From: a bacterium | Lineage (GTDB): Bacteria; RBG-13-66-14 | Direction of reading: 5' to 3' | Length of the DNA stretch: 37,791 nt | NCBI GenBank assembly: GCA_035528375.1 | Contig: DATKYS010000106.1 | Coordinates: 1-37,791 of the forward strand | Part shown: positions 1 to 7,583 of the stretch, one piece after another | Numbering within the stretch: position 1 is the first letter of the stretch | Layout of the letters: the number at the start of each line of letters is the position of its first letter | Translations under genes and position numbers: made by a program | Notes under the pieces: generated by a model | Seen by the model: only the letters and a program-made list of their open reading frames with translations | Database searches by the model: none | Told to the model about the DNA's origin: nothing

Positions 1-7
1 AGGGTGA

Positions 8-236
8 TATAAACTCGACAGGCGTGTCCTTCCTCTTTGCCACATTCCTCCTGTTCTTTTGTGGCAGGGTCATAAACCTTGTGATGCCGTTTGTTAAAGC
101 CTTCTTCCGATTGGCGTGGTCCGGTTAGGAAATGTGATTCCAAAGACAGAGTACCGCTTACGGGTGTGTTTTCCCTCATATCCGAGGAATACACCACGAG
201 GCTCAGAAAGACCCCGCCTGCGGGCGGGGTTTTTTT
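8..236 (+). ncRNA. Candidate structured RNA of about 215 nt, unassigned
   Basis: A TATAAA hexamer at 8-13 could be a -10 box (its -35 would lie outside the window), and a strong terminator ends at 236. No convincing protein lies between. Bases 14-17, 24-27 and 30-35 are complementary to 197-200, 191-194 and 184-189, giving an interrupted closing helix. A separate perfect hairpin pairs 38-43 with 61-66 around a pyrimidine-rich loop. Bases 163-174 can also pair with 186-195, which competes with the closing helix. A rod-like RNA with a switchable 3' strand recalls 6S RNA, but I recognise no conserved 6S, tmRNA, SRP, RNase P or riboswitch core. It could instead be the 3' end of an upstream transcript. 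Confidence 0.35.
212..236 (+). terminator. Rho-independent terminator (first of a tandem pair)
   Basis: A 7-bp all-GC stem (212-218 with 223-229) closes a TGCG loop and is followed by seven T on the + strand (230-236). It ends whatever is transcribed rightward from the left edge. Confidence 0.85.
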
Positions 237-268
237 AGTCAACTCCCTGCCGGAACCTGGCGATTCAC

Positions 269-295
269 ACCCGCCCCGCACCAGGCGGGTTTTTT
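269..295 (+). terminator. Rho-independent terminator (second of a tandem pair)
   Basis: The stem ACCCGCC (269-275) pairs with GGCGGGT (284-290) across an 8-nt loop, and a T run follows (290-295). It sits 33 bp after the first terminator and insulates the oppositely oriented infB operon from rightward read-through. Confidence 0.8.
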
Positions 296-296
296 A

Positions 297-406
297 ACGA
301 TCGGACGGCGTCCGACACAGGTAGGGCGTGAAAATTGGTCGCCTCACTTCATCCGCGGCGGTATTCCCGCGGCCGCCGAACGGCACCCCCTGACCCGGGT
401 GGTGAT
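297..406. other. Spacer between facing terminators
   Basis: No coding signal is seen. A short GC palindrome lies at 301-315 (TCGGAC/GTCCGA arms). The rest is unremarkable GC-rich spacer between the + strand tandem terminators and the minus-strand infB terminator. Confidence 0.5.
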
Positions 407-430
407 AAAAAAAGCGGTTCAACGAACCGC
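407..430 (-). terminator. Rho-independent terminator of the rimP-nusA-infB operon
   Basis: Read on the minus strand, GCGGTTC (430-424) pairs with GAACCGC (420-414) across a 3-nt loop and is followed by seven T (413-407). It lies about 180 bp past the infB stop and is the first good terminator for that operon. Confidence 0.85.
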
Positions 431-502
431 ACCGTTAAACCGTACTCCCGAGATCGTGCCTAAGGTGCTCATGCGCCTGGTCTGGAAGGTTCAACGAACC
501 GC
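416..502. repeat. Twin 15-bp hairpin repeat downstream of infB
   Basis: The 15-mer GGTTCAACGAACCGC occurs at 416-430 (the infB terminator stem) and again exactly at 488-502. The second copy can form the same short hairpin but has no T run, so it looks like a duplicated or decayed terminator stem. Confidence 0.7.
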
Positions 503-612
503 CTACCAAGCAGGACCCGCGTTTAATGGAACCAAAACGACCCCTCTCCCCCATTCCTCCGCTCCCCCCACCTCGACCACCCCAACCGCCCCAAACCACT
601 CACCCGGCCGGG

Positions 613-3102
613 TTACACGAGCTCGCGCGCCTCCTCGACCAGCTCGTAAACATCGATCAGGTCGCCGACATGGATATCGTCGAAGCGTTCGAGGCCGATG
701 CCGCACTCGTAGCCCTCGGCGACCTCGCGCACGTCCTCCTTGAAACGCCGGAGGCTCGTAAGTCGGCCCTCGTAAACCAGCCGTCCGTCCCGGACCAGCC
801 GGGCCATGACGTTGCGCTTCACCTTGCCCGAGGTTACGTAGCAACCGGCGATGATGCCGACCTTGGGGATGCGGAACGTCTCCCGTACTTCCGCCTGCCC
901 CAGCCCCTGCTCGCGGATCTCCGGAGCGAGCATGCCGCTCACCGTGGCCTTTATCTCGTCCAGCAGCTCGTAAATTATCCGGAAGAGCTTTACCTGCACG
1001 TCCATTTTCTGGGCGAGGTTCACCGCCTTGGAATCGGGCACCACGTTGAAGCCGACGACGATCGCGCCGGTGGCCGCGGCCAACTGCACGTCCGCCTCGG
1101 TCACGCCCCCCACGGCGGAGTGGATGACCTCGATCTCCACCTCATCGGAGTTGAATCGGACGAGGGAATCCCGCACGGCTTCCACGGTGCCGTTCACGTC
1201 GCCCTTGATGATGAGGGGGAGCTTGTTCGCCTCCTCGACCCCGCCGGGTTTGAGGAAATCGGCCAGGGTCCTTCGCTTGGCGCTCTCGAGCTTCTCCTCT
1301 CGGCCGGCGGACTGGCGCAGGGAGGCGATGGCGCGGGCCGTCTTCTCGTCGGAAATGGAGATGAGGGAATCGCCCGCCTCGGGGAGGCCGTCAAAGCCCT
1401 GGATCTCGCCGGGTGTGCCGGGCGGTATGGACTCTATCTGCCTGCCCTTGTCGTCGGTCATCAGGCGGACCTTGCCGGCCTGGGTGCCGCAGACGAAGGC
1501 CTGGCCGATTTTCAGGGTGCCGTCGGTGATGATGACCGTTCCGATGCCGCCCCGACCGCGATCTATGCGGGTCTCGATCACGACACCCTGGGAGTTGGCG
1601 CTGGAGTCCGCCCTGAGCTCCAGCATCTCGCCGTGGAGGGCGAGGCTTTCCAGGAGCTGGTCCACGCCCTGGCCGGTGACTCCGGACACCTCGCAGAAAG
1701 TGGTCTGGCCGCCCCATTCCTCGGGGGCTAGGTTGTACTTGGAGAGCTGACGCCGCACCTTTTCCGCGTCGGCCTCGGGCTTGTCCATCTTGGTGATGGC
1801 CACGAGTATCTCGACGTCGGCGGCGCGGGCGTGGTTGATGGCCTCGACGGTCTGTGGCATGACGCCGTCTTCGGCGGCGACAACCAGGACGACGATGTCG
1901 GTCACCTCGGCGCCCCGGGCCCGCATCGCCGTAAAGGCCTCGTGACCGGGAGTGTCTATGAAGGTGATGGGGCCGTGCTTGGTCGAAACCTGGTAGGCGC
2001 CGATGTGCTGGGTGATGCCCCCCGCCTCTCCGGCGGCCACGTCGGTCTGGCGGATGTAGTCCAGAAGGGTGGTCTTGCCGTGATCCACGTGGCCGAGCAC
2101 GGCGATGATCGGCGGACGCGGCTTCAGTTTGCTCTCATCATCGAAGTCGGCGGGCAGAACAGCCTCGAAGCCCAACTCGTCCACCAGGGTGGCCACGGTG
2201 ACGACGTCCATCTCCTCGATGGCCCCGTACTCCTCACCCAGCTCGCCGAGTTTCGCCAAAACTTCGTCCACCGGGAGGTGGAGCAGATCGGCCAGCTCGA
2301 TGGGGGTGATGGGCCTCGAGATATGAACCCTTTTGGCCTCTTCCTTGGGCTTGGACCTCGTTTTGCGGCTGGTGCGGAGCTCGTGGATCATCACCGAGCT
2401 CGACTTCCGGCGACGACGGCGACGACGGCGGCGGACGGTCTTGGGCGGCTTCTTCTCCTGGGCGGTTAAACCCAGGTCCTCGGCGGCGACCGGCTTCTCG
2501 GGGCGGAAGAGCACCCGCGAACCACCGCGTTTGTCCTCGCCCTCCTCCTCGTGGGTGTCGAAATCGGGTCGCTTGATGTCGCGCCTGGAAGTTACCGGGG
2601 AAGTGACGGGCCCCGCCGCTTCCTCCGGGGCCACCTCGACGGGCGTCTCCGCTTCCTCCGCCGGGGCGGCTTTTTTCACCCTGGGCCTGGCTACGCCCTT
2701 GAGATGGACCTTGGGAGCGGTGACGATTTCGCCCTCAGCCTCTACACCGACCTCCCGCACCTCCGCGACCTCGCCTCCAGTCTGGACGACCTCCTCCTGG
2801 GGGTGGTGACGGACGCGGACCCGGGGTTTGCCGTCGGCGCGCTTCGTCCCCACGGACTCGGCCCGGGCGCGGGCCTTTTCCTCTGGTGTCACCGGTTTCC
2901 TCACCCGTCGGGTCTTGGGGAGCGGTTTATCGAAGGAGGCGTCGGCCTTCGCCGCGGCCTTGAACTTCGTGCGCAGCAGCTTCTCCTGCTCGGGGTTGAC
3001 CGACGACATGTGGCCGGACACCTCGATACCCAGGGAGCGCATCCTGGCTATCAGGAGCTTTGACGGGATGCCGAATTCTTTTGACAGCTCGTGGACCCTC
3101 AT
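613..3102 (-). CDS. infB: Translation initiation factor IF-2
   Basis: An 829-residue GTPase that delivers initiator tRNA to the ribosome. The N-terminal IF2_N helix region (about 1-50) is followed by a charged low-complexity linker (about 60-255) with a run of nine Arg (224-232), then a second IF2_N-like segment (about 262-315) and the G domain: G1 GHVDHGKT at 337-344 and G3 DTPGHE at 383-388. Domains II to IV follow to the C terminus. The G4 motif reads TKMD (437-440), where IF2 normally has NKxD; the codon is ACC at 1794-1792. Length is typical of bacterial IF2 with a long linker. The ATG start has an AGAAGG stretch just upstream. It is the last gene of rimP-nusA-infB, and the usual ylxR and ylxQ genes are absent between nusA and infB. 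Confidence 0.97.
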   Translation of the reverse strand: MRVHELSKEFGIPSKLLIARMRSLGIEVSGHMSSVNPEQEKLLRTKFKAAAKADASFDKPLPKTRRVRKPVTPEEKARARAESVGTKRADGKPRVRVRHHPQEEVVQTGGEVAEVREVGVEAEGEIVTAPKVHLKGVARPRVKKAAPAEEAETPVEVAPEEAAGPVTSPVTSRRDIKRPDFDTHEEEGEDKRGGSRVLFRPEKPVAAEDLGLTAQEKKPPKTVRRRRRRRRRKSSSVMIHELRTSRKTRSKPKEEAKRVHISRPITPIELADLLHLPVDEVLAKLGELGEEYGAIEEMDVVTVATLVDELGFEAVLPADFDDESKLKPRPPIIAVLGHVDHGKTTLLDYIRQTDVAAGEAGGITQHIGAYQVSTKHGPITFIDTPGHEAFTAMRARGAEVTDIVVLVVAAEDGVMPQTVEAINHARAADVEILVAITKMDKPEADAEKVRRQLSKYNLAPEEWGGQTTFCEVSGVTGQGVDQLLESLALHGEMLELRADSSANSQGVVIETRIDRGRGGIGTVIITDGTLKIGQAFVCGTQAGKVRLMTDDKGRQIESIPPGTPGEIQGFDGLPEAGDSLISISDEKTARAIASLRQSAGREEKLESAKRRTLADFLKPGGVEEANKLPLIIKGDVNGTVEAVRDSLVRFNSDEVEIEVIHSAVGGVTEADVQLAAATGAIVVGFNVVPDSKAVNLAQKMDVQVKLFRIIYELLDEIKATVSGMLAPEIREQGLGQAEVRETFRIPKVGIIAGCYVTSGKVKRNVMARLVRDGRLVYEGRLTSLRRFKEDVREVAEGYECGIGLERFDDIHVGDLIDVYELVEEARELV

Positions 3103-3187
3103 GACCTTCTAACAACCCTCTCGCACCCCGTGCTTCTTGGCGCACCACAGGATGCGGTCTTCCCGGGAAAACGTCTGGGACGGTGTT

Positions 3188-4462
3188 CTAGTAGCCCTCT
3201 TCCTCCAGGAGCTTCTTGGCGGCCTGGATGAGCTTCTCCGCCGTTTTCGGTCCGATGCCCTTGGCCTGGGACAGGTTCTCCACCGACGCCGCCGCCAAGG
3301 CCTCCACGCCGTCGAAACCGGCCGCGAAGAGGTTCATCGCCGTGGACTCACCGACCCCGGGCAGGCAGGTCAGGTCGGCGACGACCTCCTCCTGCTCCTC
3401 CTGGGCGGTGAGGGCGGTCTTCTCCTCCTCGTACTGCTCGGGGCTGCGCACGTCTATCCGGACCCCGACCAGTCGCGAGGCGAGCTTGATGTTCCGCCCT
3501 CCCTTGCCGATGGCCACCGACAGCTTCTCCTCGGGAACGACGACCAGAACCCGTTCGTTTAGCTCGTCGTATTCGGCCCGCAGGACCTCCACCGGGTTGA
3601 AAGAGTGTTTGGCGAACCGGAGCATGTCCCGGTCCCACAGGACGAGGTCCACCCGCTCCTGGTCCAGCTCGCGCACGATGGACTGGATGCGGTAGCCGCG
3701 CAGCCCCACGCAGGTGCCCACGGCGTCCACGTTGGAGTCGTTGGAGCGGACGGCAACCTTGGTGCGGAAACCGGCGTCGCGGGCGATGGCGGCTATCGCC
3801 ACCGTCCCGTCGGCCACTTCGGGAATCTCCTGGGCGAAGAGCTGCTCCACCAGGCCCGGGTGGCGCCGGGAGAGGATGATCTGGGGGCTGCGGTTGGTCT
3901 TGCGCACCTCGAGCACGTAGGCCTTGACACGGTCCCCCTTGCGGTACTGTTCGCGGGGGATGCGCTCGGAGTAGGGCATGATGCCGTCGGTGCGCCCCAG
4001 GTCTATGACGATGCCGCCGGCGGAGTCGCCCTGGACTATGCCGTTTATCAGGGTCCCCTCGCGGTGCTTGAACTCGTCGAAGATGGTGTCCCGCTCGGCC
4101 TCCCGGATGCGCTGCATGACGACCTGCTTGGCGGTCTGGGCGGCGGAGCGGCCGAACTCAGCCGTGTCCACCTCGATGTCCAGCTCGTCGCCGATGACCA
4201 CATCGTTGCCGGCCAGATACCGCGCGTCCTTCTGCGATATCTCCGTGATGTGGTCCTTGACCCTGCGCACGACCTTCTTGGTCAGCCAGACCAGGACCCG
4301 TCCCTCGTCCAGGTCCACCTGGGACGAGATGATGGCGTGCTCGCCGAACCGGCGCCGGCCGGCGGCCATGAGCCCGGCCTCCAGGGCTTCGTAGAGGATG
4401 TCCTGCTCGATGCCCTTGTTCCGGGCGATGGCTTCCAGGGCTTGAATGAAGTCGTAGTCCAT
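3188..4462 (-). CDS. nusA: Transcription termination/antitermination factor NusA
   Basis: A 424-residue RNA polymerase-binding elongation factor. In order: N-terminal RNAP-binding domain (about 1-125), S1 domain (about 130-200, with the GTLINGIV and DRVKAYVLEV strands), KH1 (about 230-275, CVGLRGYRI where many homologues have CVGMRGSRV), KH2 (about 300-345, AIGKGGRNIKLA), and a C-terminal tail with a helix-hairpin-helix pair (LPGVGESTAMNL and GIGPKTAEKL). It starts 12 nt after the rimP stop. The Shine-Dalgarno is weak, so translation is probably coupled to rimP. Order and orientation match the classical nusA operon. Confidence 0.97.
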   Translation of the reverse strand: MDYDFIQALEAIARNKGIEQDILYEALEAGLMAAGRRRFGEHAIISSQVDLDEGRVLVWLTKKVVRRVKDHITEISQKDARYLAGNDVVIGDELDIEVDTAEFGRSAAQTAKQVVMQRIREAERDTIFDEFKHREGTLINGIVQGDSAGGIVIDLGRTDGIMPYSERIPREQYRKGDRVKAYVLEVRKTNRSPQIILSRRHPGLVEQLFAQEIPEVADGTVAIAAIARDAGFRTKVAVRSNDSNVDAVGTCVGLRGYRIQSIVRELDQERVDLVLWDRDMLRFAKHSFNPVEVLRAEYDELNERVLVVVPEEKLSVAIGKGGRNIKLASRLVGVRIDVRSPEQYEEEKTALTAQEEQEEVVADLTCLPGVGESTAMNLFAAGFDGVEALAAASVENLSQAKGIGPKTAEKLIQAAKKLLEEEGY

Positions 4463-4474
4463 TCTCGAAGGGGC

Positions 4475-4987
4475 CTACCGTTTCCTGGCCCTCTTCCCCG
4501 ACGGCTCGGGAAAGGCAAAGTGCAACCGCAATGAGGCTATATCTTCCCGTTCGATCCGCGAAAAACCTTCCCCCGGAATCTCCAGGGTGACGCTCCCGGG
4601 GTCGAAGGCGCTCAGGCGCCCGACGAGCCTCTCTCCGCCGCGCCGGAAGCGCACCTCGACTTCTTTGCCGACGCCCCAGGCCAGTTCCAGCTCGCTCTGG
4701 AGCCTTCGGACGATGCCGGGGGAGCCCACGGTCAAGTTAAACTCGCCCAGCTCGGGCATCTCGGCCTCGAGCACGGTCGAGAGGTAGCGGGTCAGGCGGG
4801 CGTATTCGCCCACGGTAAGGCCATGCACGCCGTCCGCCGGCGCCCCGTCGCGGTCCACCGCCAGGTCCAGCTTCAGGGACCCCCGGCTGAGCGCGACCGT
4901 GCACTCGACCAGAATGAGCCCCTCGAGGACCAGAAGCGGTTGTACCAACCCGACGACGGCGTCGCGTATCTCGACGGCCCGGTTCAT
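4475..4987 (-). CDS. rimP: Ribosome maturation factor RimP
   Basis: About 170 residues, needed for 30S subunit maturation. It shows the RimP N-terminal alpha/beta domain (LEGLILVECTVALSRGSLKLDLAVDRDG) and the diagnostic VGSPGIVRRL stretch (family: SSPGxDRPL), then the SH3-like C-terminal domain (VEVRFRRGGERLVGRLSAFD). I prefer the ATG at 4987, preceded by GGGTGG; an in-frame GTG at 4996 has no ribosome binding site. It is the first gene of the nusA operon. A weak promoter may lie upstream (TTGACC at 5057-5052, TATGCG at 5036-5031), but its 15-bp spacing is short. Confidence 0.93.
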   Translation of the reverse strand: MNRAVEIRDAVVGLVQPLLVLEGLILVECTVALSRGSLKLDLAVDRDGAPADGVHGLTVGEYARLTRYLSTVLEAEMPELGEFNLTVGSPGIVRRLQSELELAWGVGKEVEVRFRRGGERLVGRLSAFDPGSVTLEIPGEGFSRIEREDIASLRLHFAFPEPSGKRARKR

Positions 4988-5069
4988 CCCGACCACCCGG
5001 GTCGAAGCGGGCGACCTTCACGCCGCCTCGCGCATAGTAACACAACCCCAAGGTCAAGTCCAGCGGGGA

Positions 5070-6494
5070 CTAGCCCCGGAGCCTCTCTGTCAAGGTTCTA
5101 TCGAAAAGCTCGACGTACCTCTCCGCCGAACGGGACCAGGGGTACCGGGAGGCGAAGGCCCGACGGACCAGCCCGTCCCAGGTTTCCCGGTCGGAAAAAG
5201 CCGCCAGGGAGCGCTTGGTTGCGTCGAAAAGGGCCGACGGTACGTAGTCCGTGAAAACGAAGCCGTTCTCCCCCTCCCGGATGGTGTCGGCCAGCCCCCC
5301 CGTGGCGCGGACCAAAGGCAGGGTCCCGTAAGCCAGAGCGATGAGCTGACCCAATCCACAGGGCTCGTAGCGGCTCGGCATGAGGAAGAGGTCGGACCCG
5401 GCGTAGATGCGCTGGGCCAGAGCCGCGTCGTAGGCCAGCCGCACGCCGCACTTTTCCGGATACCGCGCGGCCAGCTCGCCGAAGAGCGCGTGGTACTTCG
5501 GGTCGCCCGTCCCCAGGAGGACGAATTGCAACTCCTTGCTGAAGAAATCGTCGGCAACCTTCTCGAAGAGGTCCAGCCCCTTCTGGTCGGCCAGGCGGGA
5601 GACCATGCCGAAGAGCGGAACATCCGCCCGTTCGGGCAGGCCGTACTCCCGCTGAAGGTTGGCCTTGCACAGGGCTTTGCCGCCGGGGTTTTTTCCCGAG
5701 TAGTTGGCGACGAGGTCGGCGTCCGCGGCGGGATTCCAGATTTCGTAGTCTATCCCGTTTAGGACGCCGAAGAGGTCGGTGGAGCGGGACCGCAGAACCC
5801 CCTCCAGCCCGTAGCCGAACTCCGGCGTCTGAATCTCGCGGGCGTAGGTCTCGCTGACGGTGGTCAAGATTTCCGCGAAAACCAGTCCGGCCTTGAGGTA
5901 GTTGACCTTGCCGTAGTATTCGAGACCGCCCTCGGCGGTGAACACCCCGTCGCCCAGGCCGATCAAGGGCAGCGCCTCGCCGGGGGGGAAGTTGCCCATG
6001 TAGGCCAGGTTGTGGATGGTGAAGAGGGTACCGGAAGAGAACGGGCAGCCGCCCTTCTTTAAAAAGAGGGGGACGAGCGCGGTCTGCCAGTCGTGGCAGT
6101 GGATGACGTCGGGGGTGAAACCGACCGCCTCGGCCGCGGCCAGAATCGCCTTGGCGAAGAATGCGAAGCGGGCGGCATTGTCGGGATAATCGGCCCCGTC
6201 CTCGCCGTAGAGCCCCGGTCGGTCGAAAAATCGAGGGCAATCCACGAACCAGGCTTCGTAGCCCTGGCTCCTGTCGCGTAATAAATCGAAGGCCACGCGC
6301 TCCCCGGCCAGCTCTACGCCCAGGCCGGTCTTCACCGGCTCCAGCTCGTTCTTGACCTTGGCGTAGCGCGGCATGACGAGGCGCGCGTCGTGCCCCAATT
6401 TTGCGAACTCCCGGGGCAGGGCGCCGGCCACGTCGGCCAGGCCGCCGGTCTTGGCGTAGGGGACGACCTCGCTGGCGGCGATGAGTATCTTCAC
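5070..6494 (-). CDS. glgA: Glycogen/starch synthase, GT5 (ADP-glucose type)
   Basis: About 474 residues. It transfers glucose from ADP-glucose to the non-reducing end of alpha-1,4-glucan. The N terminus carries the nucleotide-sugar loop KTGGLADV. Also visible are DVIHCHDWQTALVPLFLK, the FTIHNLAYMG motif, GMVSRLADQKGLDL at the start of the second Rossmann domain, and PSRYEPCGLGQL, the EPCGL donor-binding signature. Length is normal. Upstream in-frame GTG (6503) and ATG (6500) exist, but the AAGGAG at 6508-6503 is ideally spaced (8 nt) from the GTG at 6494, which gives the family-typical start VKILIAASEVVPYAKTGG. That AAGGAG overlaps the stop codon of the upstream methyltransferase, so the two are probably translationally coupled. 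No other glycogen genes are in the window. Confidence 0.96.
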   Translation of the reverse strand: MKILIAASEVVPYAKTGGLADVAGALPREFAKLGHDARLVMPRYAKVKNELEPVKTGLGVELAGERVAFDLLRDRSQGYEAWFVDCPRFFDRPGLYGEDGADYPDNAARFAFFAKAILAAAEAVGFTPDVIHCHDWQTALVPLFLKKGGCPFSSGTLFTIHNLAYMGNFPPGEALPLIGLGDGVFTAEGGLEYYGKVNYLKAGLVFAEILTTVSETYAREIQTPEFGYGLEGVLRSRSTDLFGVLNGIDYEIWNPAADADLVANYSGKNPGGKALCKANLQREYGLPERADVPLFGMVSRLADQKGLDLFEKVADDFFSKELQFVLLGTGDPKYHALFGELAARYPEKCGVRLAYDAALAQRIYAGSDLFLMPSRYEPCGLGQLIALAYGTLPLVRATGGLADTIREGENGFVFTDYVPSALFDATKRSLAAFSDRETWDGLVRRAFASRYPWSRSAERYVELFDRTLTERLRG

Positions 6495-6506
6495 TGTCAT
6501 CACTCC

Positions 6507-7295
6507 TTATCTTGGCAACCGGGCCCGGATGATGAGGAACATGGGCGCGATCCGCGTGTCGTCTAGCTCGGGATAACGCGCCACGGCTTCGTCGGACGCC
6601 TGCGGTTCGCAGACCCGCTCCAGGACGAAACCGGCGTCCGCTAGACCGTTGAAGTAAAAGCTCAACGGGCGGTGGAAATCGGGAATCCTGAATTTGGGAA
6701 GTGTCTCCCGGAGCTCCGCCGGCGCGTGGCCGAAAATCCACTCGCAAATTTCGCCATCGAGCTCACGGAAGTAGCCTCCGCAGGCCAGGGCCACCCGCCG
6801 GCCCTCGTCGTCTTGAATCCATTTACGGTATGGGGTATCGGTGCAAGGGTGCGTGATGGAGAACTGGAAGAACCCGCCGGGCCTGAGTACCCGCCCGGCC
6901 TCGACGAAGGCCCCTTCCTGGTCCGGCATATCCATCAGGCTCATGAAGGCGGTGACGAAATCGAAGGAGTCGTCCGCGAAGGGAAGGCGGCAGCCGTCGG
7001 CGACTAGGTAGGTAATCCCCGGCGTCCCTTCCTCGACCATGTCTGCGGCCAGCTTGACGAAGGTCGGAGAAACGTCCAGGGCGGTCATCCGCGCCCCGCG
7101 ACGGGCCACGAGGCGCGTGTTGGCCCCCTCGCCGCAACCGATATCCAAACCGTTGAGCCCTTTAACGTCGGGAAGTATGCCGAGAAAGGCCGGCGTGTTG
7201 AACTGGTCGCGGAAGACGTCGGAGCCCATCCGCGCCAGCCGCGTCCACACCGGCGCGTTGGAGTCCCAGTAACGGCCGACTTCGTTCACGTCCAT
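6507..7295 (-). CDS. Class I SAM-dependent methyltransferase, substrate unknown
   Basis: About 262 residues. The Rossmann methyltransferase signature is clear: motif I LNGLDIGCGEGANTRLVARRG near residue 50, an acidic residue at the end of the second strand (ALDVSP), motif II-like CRLPFADDSFDFVTAFMSLMD and a post-motif LRPGGFFQFSITHPC. The small-molecule class (Methyltransf_11/25) fits, but no substrate can be read from the sequence. The ATG at 7295 matches the usual N terminus (short helix, then W-D). An in-frame ATG at 7316 would add seven residues and has no better ribosome binding site. It lies immediately upstream of glgA with only 12 nt between coding regions, which suggests co-transcription without proving a shared pathway. 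Confidence 0.85.
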   Translation of the reverse strand: MDVNEVGRYWDSNAPVWTRLARMGSDVFRDQFNTPAFLGILPDVKGLNGLDIGCGEGANTRLVARRGARMTALDVSPTFVKLAADMVEEGTPGITYLVADGCRLPFADDSFDFVTAFMSLMDMPDQEGAFVEAGRVLRPGGFFQFSITHPCTDTPYRKWIQDDEGRRVALACGGYFRELDGEICEWIFGHAPAELRETLPKFRIPDFHRPLSFYFNGLADAGFVLERVCEPQASDEAVARYPELDDTRIAPMFLIIRARLPR

Positions 7296-7394
7296 CGTAA
7301 TTCCACGAAGCCCCATGCAAGCCGTCAGGCGGGTGGTTCATCCTTTACCACCCGACCGACTACAGCCGCCGGGATTTCGCGCTCCTCAACCCTC

Positions 7395-7465
7395 TTAGAA
7401 AGAATGCGAATAGCATAATAATGAGCTATATGGATTTCACGTATATCACATTTACAATAATCCCG
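7395..7465 (-). promoter_or_regulatory. AT-rich promoter island upstream of the methyltransferase-glgA pair
   Basis: This stretch is strikingly AT-rich against its GC-rich surroundings and lies 100-170 bp upstream of the methyltransferase start. Several -10-like hexamers are present on the minus strand (TATGCT, CATATA), along with a TTGTAA, but no pair has clean 16-18 bp spacing. Confidence 0.35.
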
Positions 7466-7526
7466 CTCTGCGGCATACTAAATGGTCATCCGGAACTCAA
7501 GCCTTCCACGCGGCCTACTATCGCGT

Positions 7527-7557
7527 AAAACCGAGGGCGGCCCACGGAGGACCGCCC
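7527..7557 (-). terminator. Probable terminator after the guaB3-like gene
   Basis: On the minus strand GGGCGG (7557-7552) pairs with CCGCCC (7540-7535), and two more G-C pairs are possible inside. A short T tract follows after a CGG interruption. The hairpin is strong but the T tract is poor. It lies 27 bp past the stop of the IMP dehydrogenase-like gene. Confidence 0.5.
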
Positions 7558-7583
7558 CCGTCAGGGATTTTAAAGTACCCGGC

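Noticed and set aside
1-210. tRNA, tmRNA, SRP RNA, RNase P RNA or a known riboswitch at the left edge
   Set aside because: None of the conserved cores of these RNAs (T-loop GGTTCGA-type sequence, SRP tetraloop region, RNase P conserved blocks, TPP/B12/GEMM motifs) could be found by eye.
526-1731. 401-residue + strand open frame opposite infB
   Set aside because: It lies entirely over the conserved C-terminal domains of IF2 and shows no family resemblance.
3103-3187. Truncated ylxR in the nusA-infB gap
   Set aside because: A short frame ends just before infB, but it lacks the YlxR GRGAYVC and C-terminal motifs and is too short to support the call.
7436-7456. TGTGATATACGTGAAAT considered as a Rex or CRP-type operator
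   Set aside because: The two halves are not an inverted repeat (the second half should read TCACA), so it does not meet either consensus.
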